This document shows, one piece after another, positions 1 to 5,985 of a DNA stretch of 9,696 bases. This stretch comes from Chloroflexota bacterium. Its GTDB lineage: Bacteria; Chloroflexota; Dehalococcoidia; Lucifugimonadales; UBA3495. Numbering within the stretch: the first letter of the stretch is position 1; each line of letters starts with the position of its first letter. Under the pieces are notes generated by a model, which had not been told where the DNA came from, searched no databases, and saw only the letters and a list, made by a program, of their open reading frames with translations. The DNA lies in NCBI GenBank assembly GCA_022562335.1, contig JADFPM010000082.1, forward strand, positions 1-9,696, written 5' to 3'. Position numbers and translations under genes: made by a program.

Positions 1-566
1 ACCTGAGTGTCAAGCATGGCAGCCGTCCATTCAGCCGCGGCCTCGGGAGTGTACCGCTGGGTGAAGCCACACCCCCAGGCAAGCGGGTCTTCCGGAGGAT
101 TCCCCCAACGGTATTCGCCGGCGGCCAGCAGCCGGTCACCCGGCTCCACAGGCCAGATGCCCCCCGGCGTATGCGGGTCAACCCAGATCGCCACCTCCGG
201 CGATTCTCCGCCGTTGAACCACTGGTTCACCTTGAAGGTGACCCAGGCCAAATTTGGCTTTTCGCCCTCTTCTATGGGCAGATTGGGGTCAACCCGCATC
301 TCCACCGATATCACATCGCCGTCGAAGGCGAAGGCTCGGTCCCGCAACGTTTCCGGAGAATAGCGAAACGCACAGCTGGCGGAAAAGCTCGATGGCTGGA
401 CCGGCCGGGATTCCGGCGTGGGACCGGCCTCGGTGGTGGATGAGGAAATAACAGCGGAATCGGCGAGAGGACCTCGAGTCCCGGTTGAGATGTCCGCTGG
501 GCCACCGCACCCCGCAATTAACCCCAACGCCAGGCCGGTAATGGCTATCGTCAGCAACCGCTTCAT
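1..566 (-). CDS. Secreted lipoprotein, possibly NTR/TIMP-like fold (C-terminus beyond left edge)
   Basis: I read this frame by reverse-complementing the left edge: 188 codons stay open to the window border, so the C-terminus is missing. The start ATG at 566 has AGGAG at 574-578, 7 bases away. Residues 1-20 are a lipoprotein signal (MKRLL, hydrophobic core, lipobox I-A-G-C with Cys20), so the mature protein is probably lipid-anchored outside the membrane. Residues 21-60 are a Ser/Thr/Pro-rich linker. The globular part begins at about 63 with a Cys65-A-F-x-Y-S-P-x-T-L motif, then AFAFDG (79-83), VTFKVNQWFNGG (109-120) and GCGFTQRYTPE (165-175). The order Cys, 'FDG.V', 'VTF.V..W..G', 'GDRLL..G' and a second Cys166 resembles netrin-like (NTR/TIMP) domains, where the first Cys pairs with a later one. 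That fold call is inference. A GGAAC-type promoter lies upstream, so it may belong to the sigma regulon of 2670-3200. The gene itself is clear; its role is unknown. Confidence 0.82.
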   Translation of the reverse strand, partial: MKRLLTIAITGLALGLIAGCGGPADISTGTRGPLADSAVISSSTTEAGPTPESRPVQPSSFSASCAFRYSPETLRDRAFAFDGDVISVEMRVDPNLPIEEGEKPNLAWVTFKVNQWFNGGESPEVAIWVDPHTPGGIWPVEPGDRLLAAGEYRWGNPPEDPLAWGCGFTQRYTPEAAAEWTAAMLDTQ

Positions 567-628
567 TTTTCCACTCCTATAGACCAGGGGTGTGGTTCAT
601 CAAACATTGCCACATCCAAATCCTACAA

Positions 629-661
629 TAGACAAGACGCCGCATTCCCTTGAAAAGTTCC
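629..661 (-). promoter_or_regulatory. Candidate ECF-sigma promoter of the lipoprotein gene
   Basis: On the minus strand GGAAC (657-661) is followed by a 17-base spacer and CGTCTTGTCTA (629-639). GGAAC plus CGTC at about this spacing is a common ECF-group promoter pattern. The same layout, with 8 of 11 bases equal in the -10 block and a shared TTTT at the start of the spacer, occurs upstream of the sigma gene at 3241-3273. Transcription would start about 55 bases before the lipoprotein ATG. No experiment supports it; the match between the two sites is the main argument. Confidence 0.5.
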
Positions 662-718
662 CCTGGTTTTACCCGTTCAAGCCGCTTTGCCCGCCGTTGC
701 CTTCGGGCAGGAGCCGCG

Positions 719-2653
719 TCAGGCCTGGACCCCGCGGCGGCCGGCGCGGTACACGGCGAAGAACAGGAATCCCAAAAGAGCCACCAGGGTCAAGCCCCCT
801 GCCGAAGCGCCGATGACGGCTAATATCAGGCCCGTGTTAGACGATCCTCCGTCCTCAACGAAGTCGACCTCGATACGTGAGCCGGGCTCTGAGCCGGGTC
901 CTTGAGCGCCTGCCTCCGCTCCGCCCAGGGCGGTCATGCCTTGTTTTAGCACCTTATTGCGGAGATCTCCCAAGCCCTCCACCGAGGCCAGGACTGAGTC
1001 AAAGTCAGTCCTGAACACGCGCAGGGATAGGAAGGCGCTGTCCCTTTCGCCCCTGACGGTGATGGTAGACTGGTCAATCACGCCGCCCAGAGTGGATACC
1101 CGCTGCTTCAGGGCGTTGACGCTTCCCATCACGTCCGGCACCACGACGGTCAGGGAGGCCGAAGGCGGCTCCGGGGCGTCCCTCCGCCGGATGGAGAGGT
1201 TGATCCGGGCGTCGGGCTCCTCAGGGGTGGATGCCTCATTGCGGCTGGGGTTCGAGCCCTCCCTCACTTCCCGGTCCAGGACATCGCCCTCGCGCTCAAT
1301 GGCGGCCAGCGCCTGAGAAAAGTCGGCAGCGAAAACGCGAAGGCTCAGGTCGGCGGCTTGCCCACTGCCCCCTCCGGTCAACAACACCCGGTCCATCACC
1401 CCGCCCAGGTTGGAGACCAGTCCTTTGACCGCCTCCACGCTGGCGCGCACGTCCGGGGCTGAGACGGTCAGCGAGGCCGAGGGAGAATCTCCCGTCTCCA
1501 GGCTGGGCGGAGAAAGAGTCACGTTGATGGTGGCCAGGTCCACCCTGCGCTCCAGGAAATTCAACCGGCCCTGGTCCCGCTCGATATCCGCCCGGACCCG
1601 GGAGAGCTCCCGCTCGATGGTCAGGATCTCGCTCACCTGCCCGGCCCGCTCCAGCAAAGATAGGAGGCTCTCCTCCTGCCGCAGGGCGCTGCGCAGACGG
1701 GCCGCCAGGTCGATGAACTGCTCGGTCACGTCCTCGGAGCCCAGGTTCTCACTGTGGACCTTGCCCAGGGACTTGATCCGCTCCAGGGCGGTGAAGAAAT
1801 CAGGCTGGGGAACACGTATGGTCATGGTGGACCGCTGGCGCTCCGGTCCGCCCGAGCTGGACAGCTGCTCCACGAAGCCGCCGAGGCCCTCGGCGATGGC
1901 TCGCACCTGGGCCACGGCCGCCGGGACCTCTTCCACCTCGACGGACACCGAGGCCTGGGAGATGACCTGCCTCTGGGCCGCCTGCAGGTCTTGGTCCCCG
2001 GCAGCCGGGTCACGGGAAGCCGAGTCCTCGTCTGGGGATACGGCTGGCGCCGGCGGCGCTGTGGCTGCTCCTGCCGCCGAGTCTTGCAGCACTACCACTT
2101 CCCAAGCATCGCGTCCCTGGTTTTCGGCGGCGCGGGGCCTAAATAAACCTGTGTCCGGGCCAAAGTCCCCTGCCTCACCGGCAGGTCCGGCAGGTCCGGC
2201 CGCCCCCCGTGAACCTCGTTGTAGAATCTCGTCATCGGAAGAAAAAAGGAACCGGTTGGTGGCAGAGGCCATGGGCGCGGGTGTCGCCGTCGGGGCCGAG
2301 GCCGCAGGTGCGCGTGTGGGAGCAGGGGCCGCGGTTGCGCCGGGGAGCGCCTCCTTGCTCACAACGATGGCCGTCCTGCTCTGACCGGGTCCGCCGGGGA
2401 ACAAGAACCATGCCCCGGACAAGGCGAAGAGCACGACGGTCACCATGGCCAAGGCAGACGCCAGGCCCAACTGCCTGGGTGTGAAAACCCTTCGCCAGCC
2501 CGGCGTCTGTTCTCCCGGACCCAAAGGCCCTTCCAGCCTGCCCGCAATGCCTTGCCACAGGTCGTCCGGCGCCCGAAGCCTCTCCGCCTCGGCCTCGTAG
2601 TGGGCCTGAAGCGCTCTTTCCAATTCTTGTTCTGGGGTATCGTTACTGTTCAT
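719..2653 (-). CDS. DUF4349 membrane protein, likely anti-sigma/sensor partner of the ECF sigma factor
   Basis: A 644-residue protein; the frame can be extended to a GTG at 2662, but the ATG at 2653 has a GGGGTGA ribosome site 5 bases upstream, so I prefer it. Numbers here count from the GTG (subtract 3 for the ATG). Residues 1-62 are charged and cytoplasmic, with an acidic helix (EQELERALQAHYEAEAERLR). A TM helix spans about 66-89. Residues 100-230 are an Ala/Pro/Thr-rich linker that contains seven Gly-X-Y triplets (150-170). DUF4349 proper spans about 229-386: a ferredoxin-like unit, then a long amphipathic or coiled-coil helix (315-375). Two further copies of the unit follow (396-471 and 501-575). 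A second TM lies at about 611-637 with a basic cytoplasmic tail (RAGRRG). The gene starts 16 bases after the sigma stop, so it is co-transcribed with it. An anti-sigma role is inferred from context and topology; the zinc anti-sigma motif (HxxxCxxC) is absent. Confidence 0.85.
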   Translation of the reverse strand: MNSNDTPEQELERALQAHYEAEAERLRAPDDLWQGIAGRLEGPLGPGEQTPGWRRVFTPRQLGLASALAMVTVVLFALSGAWFLFPGGPGQSRTAIVVSKEALPGATAAPAPTRAPAASAPTATPAPMASATNRFLFSSDDEILQRGSRGAAGPAGPAGEAGDFGPDTGLFRPRAAENQGRDAWEVVVLQDSAAGAATAPPAPAVSPDEDSASRDPAAGDQDLQAAQRQVISQASVSVEVEEVPAAVAQVRAIAEGLGGFVEQLSSSGGPERQRSTMTIRVPQPDFFTALERIKSLGKVHSENLGSEDVTEQFIDLAARLRSALRQEESLLSLLERAGQVSEILTIERELSRVRADIERDQGRLNFLERRVDLATINVTLSPPSLETGDSPSASLTVSAPDVRASVEAVKGLVSNLGGVMDRVLLTGGGSGQAADLSLRVFAADFSQALAAIEREGDVLDREVREGSNPSRNEASTPEEPDARINLSIRRRDAPEPPSASLTVVVPDVMGSVNALKQRVSTLGGVIDQSTITVRGERDSAFLSLRVFRTDFDSVLASVEGLGDLRNKVLKQGMTALGGAEAGAQGPGSEPGSRIEVDFVEDGGSSNTGLILAVIGASAGGLTLVALLGFLFFAVYRAGRRGVQA

Positions 2654-2669
2654 AGCCTTCACCCCGCAT

Positions 2670-3200
2670 TTATGGCCGTTCCCTCATCTGGTCCCGCAGG
2701 CGCCGGACCGCCCTGGAAAGCCTGGATTTGACGGTGCCCTGGCGGCATCCCAGCACCCGCGCCAACTCCGGCACGGACAGTCCCGTGAAGTAGCGGAGCA
2801 TGATCACCTGCCGGTGCTCTTCGGAAAGGACCGAGATCGCCAAACGCACCCATTGCCGGGTTTCCCCTTGCTCCGCCAACTCCACCGGGTCGCCGGGACC
2901 GGCTGATTGCGCCGTCTCCTCCAATGGCACCACCGGTATCGAACGGCGCCTGCGCTGTCCCATGACGGTGTTCACCAGGATCCGCACCAGCCACGGCTTC
3001 AAGGGCCGTCCGATGCGGAAGCTTTTCATCCCTCGCCACGCCGACAGGAAGGCCTCTTGCACCTGCTCTTCGGCGGTGGATGGGTTGCCCGTCATGAGAC
3101 AGGCCGTGCCGTAGAGAACGTCCTTGTATCGTTCCACCAGATGGCGGAATGCTTCGTGGTCGCCGTCCTGGCAGCGCCGGACAGCTTCCTCATCGTTCAT
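2670..3200 (-). CDS. ECF-subfamily RNA polymerase sigma-70 factor
   Basis: A 176-residue sigma factor with only regions 2 and 4, as is usual for the ECF group. Region 2 covers about 15-85: the FRHLVERYKDVLYGTA helix, the GNPSTAEEQVQEAFLSAWRG core-binding segment and the PWLVRILVNTVMGQRRRR promoter-melting and -10 helix. An acidic linker with E and Q residues runs from 90 to 117. Region 4 covers 118-170: LSEEHRQVIMLRYFTGLSVPELARVLGCRQGTVKSRLSRAVRRLR, with a clear helix-turn-helix at 142-161 that reads the -35 element. ATG 3200 has GGGAG at 3207-3211, 6 bases upstream. It is the first gene of a two-gene operon with the DUF4349 membrane protein, which fits a sigma factor held inactive at the membrane until an envelope signal releases it. 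A GGAAC-containing promoter upstream points to autoregulation. The ECF subgroup cannot be assigned by eye. Confidence 0.95.
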   Translation of the reverse strand: MNDEEAVRRCQDGDHEAFRHLVERYKDVLYGTACLMTGNPSTAEEQVQEAFLSAWRGMKSFRIGRPLKPWLVRILVNTVMGQRRRRSIPVVPLEETAQSAGPGDPVELAEQGETRQWVRLAISVLSEEHRQVIMLRYFTGLSVPELARVLGCRQGTVKSRLSRAVRRLRDQMRERP

Positions 3201-3240
3201 ATGGTGCTCCCAGTCCCCGTGTCTCCGAAGACATATACAC

Positions 3241-3273
3241 TAGATAATATGCGGGTTGCATCCAAAACGTTCC
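3241..3273 (-). promoter_or_regulatory. Candidate autoregulated ECF promoter of the sigma/DUF4349 operon
   Basis: On the minus strand GGAAC (3269-3273), a 17-base spacer, then CATATTATCTA (3241-3251). It mirrors the site at 629-661 (GGAAC, 17 bases, CGTCTTGTCTA). TATTAT (3244-3249) could also serve as a housekeeping -10, so the operon may be read by more than one sigma factor. The expected transcription start is about 35 bases before the sigma ATG. Confidence 0.5.
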
Positions 3274-3336
3274 ACGTGTCACAACTTCATCGGGCGACTT
3301 CCACTTGGCCCATACCGGTAACCAAGAGACGCTGCC

Positions 3337-3375
3337 AACCCTGGAATTGTTCCCGTGGGAATGGTTCCGCTGGTT
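3337..3375 (+). other. Strong RNA stem-loop in intergenic region
   Basis: In plus-strand RNA, 3343-3353 pairs with 3358-3368 in an 11-bp stem closed by a 4-base loop (3354-3357). Three of the pairs are G-U (3347-3364, 3348-3363, 3349-3362), so the stem is complete only when read on the plus strand; the minus-strand RNA would have A-C mismatches there. After a small internal loop, AACC (3337-3340) can pair with GGTT (3372-3375). No T-run follows, so it is not a normal terminator. Its use is unknown: structured RNA, operator-like dyad or a decayed repeat are all possible. Confidence 0.45.
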
Positions 3376-3390
3376 CTAAGATGCCCAGGC

Positions 3391-3413
3391 ACAGGGTGGC
3401 CGGTGGGCCCTGT
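3391..3413 (+). other. Second stem-loop next to the first
   Basis: ACAGGG (3391-3396) is the inverted complement of CCCTGT (3408-3413) around an 11-base GC-rich loop that may fold further. It sits 16 bases after the hairpin at 3337-3375. It has no T-run behind it. Confidence 0.35.
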
Positions 3414-3435
3414 AGACCGAATATTGAAGCCCTCT

Positions 3436-3464
3436 TTGCCGATGTATGAAACCCTTGGTATGAT
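3436..3464 (+). promoter_or_regulatory. Extended -10 sigma-70 promoter for the metabolic genes
   Basis: TTGCCG (3436-3441), a 17-base spacer, then TATGAT (3459-3464) preceded by TGG, which gives an extended -10. It would start a transcript about 85 bases before the CMD-like gene at 3557. The pattern is good, but it is an unaided visual match. Confidence 0.42.
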
Positions 3465-3556
3465 TCCATCTAAACGTCGGCCCGCGAAACGTCTGCTACC
3501 GAATCCCTGATATTCAAATTCAACGTTTCTAATTCCCACAATCAGGAGGCACTAAA

Positions 3557-3856
3557 ATGACCCAAGCCGCTCCTTGGCAAATCGCCCTGGAAAAACACGC
3601 GCCCACCCTGCTTAAAGACGTTACCACCGTCAGAGAAAACGTTGGGGCCGATGGCGCTTTGTCCGGCAAGGTGAAGATACTTATGACCATGCTGTGCGAC
3701 GCCATCCTCGCCCATCCCGACGGCGTGGCCAACATCGCCCAACGGGCCCGGGCGGCCGGCGCCACCGACGCCGAGATCGCCGAGACCATAGGGGTGGCCT
3801 TCATCATGGGCGGAATGCCCGGTCTGGTCACCGGCGCCAACGCCTTTAGAAGCTAG
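3557..3856 (+). CDS. Small carboxymuconolactone decarboxylase-like (AhpD-like) protein without CxxC
   Basis: A 99-residue, mostly helical protein. ATG 3557 has a near-perfect AGGAGG at 3544-3549, 7 bases upstream. The family is suggested by residues 60-98: IAQRARAAGATDAEIAETIGVAFIMGG followed by P-G-x-x-x-x-A-N-A, which match the 'ALeaGATreEIlE' and 'GGxP' segments of the CMD/AhpD family. That family forms small oligomers and includes gamma-carboxymuconolactone decarboxylase and alkylhydroperoxidases with a CxxC...H redox site. Here the corresponding region (44-55) has only one Cys (47) and a His (53) six residues later, so the peroxidase chemistry is unlikely as known. It is the first gene of a plus-strand run and lies 50 bases before the aminotransferase. 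Function is not resolved; an enzyme with a different active site or a structural role is possible. Confidence 0.8.
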   Translation: MTQAAPWQIALEKHAPTLLKDVTTVRENVGADGALSGKVKILMTMLCDAILAHPDGVANIAQRARAAGATDAEIAETIGVAFIMGGMPGLVTGANAFRS

Positions 3857-3906
3857 CGCCAGCCGCGTAAACCCCGCCCAAAACCAAATCTGCTTCAGGT
3901 GCCGCC

Positions 3907-4845
3907 ATGCCAGAAAATGAACCCCAGGCAAATGATCCGATCGTGTTCTTTAACGGCGAGCTGAAACCGGAAAGCCAGGTTGGAATATCCATCCGCGACC
4001 GGGGCTATCTTTACGGCGACGCCGTCTTCGACGCCACCCGCACCTTCAATGGGACACCATTCAAACTGAAAGAACATATCCACCGGCTGTACGATTCCTT
4101 GCGGTATCTGCGCATCGATCCGGGGATGGACCCCGACGCCATGGAGCGCTGGTCGCGGGAGGTGGTGTCCCTCAATTACCCGCTGCTGCCGCCCAACCAG
4201 GACATGTGGGTCATGCAGCGCATCAGCCGCGGGGTCGAGTCCTCGCAGCCCGGCGAATCCCCTCGGGCGACGGTGCTCATCGAAAGCCACGCCATCCCAT
4301 TCGCCAGCCGGGCCCCGCTGTATAGAGACGGAGTGAAAGTCCGGACCCCATCGGTACCCAGGGTCCCGCCCCGGTTCGTAAGCCCCAGGGCCAAAACCCA
4401 CAATTACCTGAACCTGGTTTTGGGTGAATTGGAAGTACAGGGGGTTGACCCCGGCTCCTGGGCGGTGCTGCTGGACGAGAACGGGAACCTGACCGAGGGC
4501 AAAGGGTCCAACATATTCCTGGTGAAGGACGGTGAGCTGCGCACGCCCAAAGGGCAATACGTGCTTGAGGGAATCACCAGGGGAACGGTGTTGGACCTGG
4601 CGGCCGGTCTGGGCATACCGGCGGTGGAGCGGGACCTGGACCTGTTCGACGCCTATACCGCGGACGAGGCGTTTTTGACCTCCACCAGTTTGTGTATCTG
4701 CCCGGTGTCTTCGGTCAACGGCGCTTCCATCGACGATGGGCGGGTCCCCGGCCCCATCACCGAACGGTTGATGGGGGCGTTTTCCGACCTGGCGGGTATG
4801 GATTACGTGTCCCAGTACCTGTCTCATTTGCCTGAGGGGGCATAG
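3907..4845 (+). CDS. Class IV (fold-type IV) PLP-dependent aminotransferase
   Basis: A 312-residue enzyme, of usual length for branched-chain aminotransferase, D-amino-acid aminotransferase and 4-amino-4-deoxychorismate lyase relatives. Visible motifs: IRDRGYLYGDAVFDATRTFNG (29-49), the HIHRL phosphate-site segment with Arg60, SPRAKTHNYLNLVL (159-172) with Lys163 as the PLP Schiff-base lysine, LTEGKGSNIFLV (195-206) with Glu197 and Ser201-Asn202 contacting the cofactor, LEGITRGTVL (220-229), and DEAFLTSTS (253-261), which closes the phosphate pocket. It transfers or removes an amino group with PLP in the cytoplasm. The substrate cannot be read: branched-chain amino acids, D-amino acids or (R)-amines are all handled by this fold. 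ATG 3907 has AGGTG at 3897-3901. The gene follows the CMD-like gene by 50 bases and precedes the lactonase by 67 bases, in keeping with an operon. Confidence 0.93.
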   Translation: MPENEPQANDPIVFFNGELKPESQVGISIRDRGYLYGDAVFDATRTFNGTPFKLKEHIHRLYDSLRYLRIDPGMDPDAMERWSREVVSLNYPLLPPNQDMWVMQRISRGVESSQPGESPRATVLIESHAIPFASRAPLYRDGVKVRTPSVPRVPPRFVSPRAKTHNYLNLVLGELEVQGVDPGSWAVLLDENGNLTEGKGSNIFLVKDGELRTPKGQYVLEGITRGTVLDLAAGLGIPAVERDLDLFDAYTADEAFLTSTSLCICPVSSVNGASIDDGRVPGPITERLMGAFSDLAGMDYVSQYLSHLPEGA

Positions 4846-4912
4846 AACGGGGTGGCCAGCCTTGATTGTTGAGCAGTTCATTTAAGCTGCAGAAATTTGC
4901 AAGGAGGCCGTG

Positions 4913-5818
4913 ATGGCCGGGAATCTTGACCAGATCGTGGAGTCTGCCCCGCCGGAGCGTTTGGCCACCGGCTTCGAGTTCACCGAAGGGCCGCTGTGGC
5001 ACCCGGACGGTTATTGGCTATTCGGAGATCTGCCCACCAACCGCATCCACCGGTTGACGCCCGGCGGGCAACCGGTGGTTTTTCGAGAGGATACCGGCCG
5101 CGCCAACGGCCTGACCTTCGACCTACAGGGCCGGTTTATCATGTGCGAGGGCAATAACCGGCAGGTCACCAGGATGGTTGCCGGCGGGCCGGTCACGCCG
5201 ATAGCCCGGAACCTGGACGGTAAAAGGCTCAACACGCCCAACGACGTGGTGGGCCATTCCAGCGGCAGCATATATTTCACCAATCCCAGCGGGCGCCTGC
5301 CGGCCGCGGGACAAGAGTTGGGTTTCAGCAGTGTCGTCCGCATAGCAACCGACGGCGGTTTAAAATCCTTGACCGGCGATCTGGGCTACCCCAACGGGCT
5401 GGGCTTCTCTCCCGACGAAAGCGTTTTATACGTCACCATCACCCGCCGAGACCAGGCGTGCATCCAAGAAAAGGAGCGGGGTGAAGTCTGCCGGCATCAG
5501 CTTATTTACGCCTTCGACGTCGATGCTCAAGGCGAGTTGTCAAACCAGCGGGTCTTCGCCGACCTGTCATCGGCCGAAGAGGGGGTCCCCGACGGTATGA
5601 AGGTGGACATGGAGGGCCGGGTTTACAGCACCGGTCCCGGCGGCTGCTGGGTCTTCGACTCTTCGGGAAACCACCTGGGCACCATCAAGCTTCCGGAGTT
5701 GCCGGCCAACTGCGCCTGGGGCGGTCCCGGCAACAAGACCATGCTATTCACCGCCCGGACCTCGGTCTACACCATGCGCATGACCACACCTGGAACCAGG
5801 ATTCCACGAGCGGACTAA
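4913..5818 (+). CDS. SMP-30/gluconolactonase/LRE-like lactonase
   Basis: A 301-residue six-bladed beta-propeller hydrolase. An in-frame GTG at 4910 is possible, but the strong AAGGAGG (4901-4907) is 5 bases from ATG 4913 and only 2 from the GTG. The family's divalent-metal ligands are in place: Glu25 in FTEGPLWHP, Asn110 in LNTPNDVV, Asn161 in GYPNGLGFS and Asp227 in VPDGMKVD. Blade repeats show as FGDLPTNRIHRL, SVLYVTITRRD and GRVYSTGPGGCWVFD. There is no signal peptide, so it acts in the cytoplasm. Relatives open sugar-acid lactones such as gluconolactone. Next to an enolase-superfamily enzyme this would form a lactonase plus dehydratase pair, as in non-phosphorylated sugar-acid pathways; that pairing is inference. 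A segment at 179-195 with Cys183 and Cys193 has no match that I recognise and may line the substrate pocket. Confidence 0.93.
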   Translation: MAGNLDQIVESAPPERLATGFEFTEGPLWHPDGYWLFGDLPTNRIHRLTPGGQPVVFREDTGRANGLTFDLQGRFIMCEGNNRQVTRMVAGGPVTPIARNLDGKRLNTPNDVVGHSSGSIYFTNPSGRLPAAGQELGFSSVVRIATDGGLKSLTGDLGYPNGLGFSPDESVLYVTITRRDQACIQEKERGEVCRHQLIYAFDVDAQGELSNQRVFADLSSAEEGVPDGMKVDMEGRVYSTGPGGCWVFDSSGNHLGTIKLPELPANCAWGGPGNKTMLFTARTSVYTMRMTTPGTRIPRAD

Positions 5819-5985
5819 ACAGTCATCCACGAAGACATTTCCCGGTCCTGAAGCAAATCCAGGTAAGTTAGACTACAATGACAACCGCTTGGAGCGGCTG
5901 TCTGGGACCGGAAAGATGCCGGAAAAGATCCATCGATATCCAAGCCCAACCGTATCTACCGGAACATTTCTACGGGGGACGAACC

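Larger units (their letters stand above)
3201..3556. other. 356-base divergent intergenic region
   Basis: This stretch separates the minus-strand sigma operon from the plus-strand metabolic genes. It holds the sigma promoter (3241-3273), two stem-loops (3337-3375 and 3391-3413), a plus-strand extended -10 promoter (3436-3464) and the ribosome site AGGAGG (3544-3549). The open frames that cross it start without ribosome sites and show no protein-like composition, so I see no gene here. The part from 3281 to 3435 lies outside both expected transcripts. Confidence 0.7.

Noticed and set aside
689..708. GCCCG/CGGGC inverted repeat after the DUF4349 stop as a terminator
   Set aside because: Only 5 bp with a 10-base loop and no T-run on either strand; too weak to call.
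1410..2384. Long plus-strand open frame (324 codons) opposite the DUF4349 gene
   Set aside because: It lies antisense to a protein with clear domains and TM segments; its product is Arg/Ser/Ala-rich and has no ribosome site. GC-rich codon bias opens such frames.
3279..3539. Minus-strand small frame in the divergent intergenic region
   Set aside because: It covers the hairpins and the plus-strand promoter, has no ribosome site and no protein-like pattern.
3895..4881. Minus-strand open frame (328 codons) opposite the aminotransferase
   Set aside because: The plus strand encodes all class IV aminotransferase motifs; the antisense product is Gly/His/Gln/Pro-rich and unlike a folded protein.
5819..5985. 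Fluoride riboswitch or other leader RNA before the enolase-superfamily/crcB pair
   Set aside because: I looked for the crcB-motif features and did not find them; only a 5-bp hairpin CCGCT/AGCGG (5885-5897) and a lone TACAAT are present.
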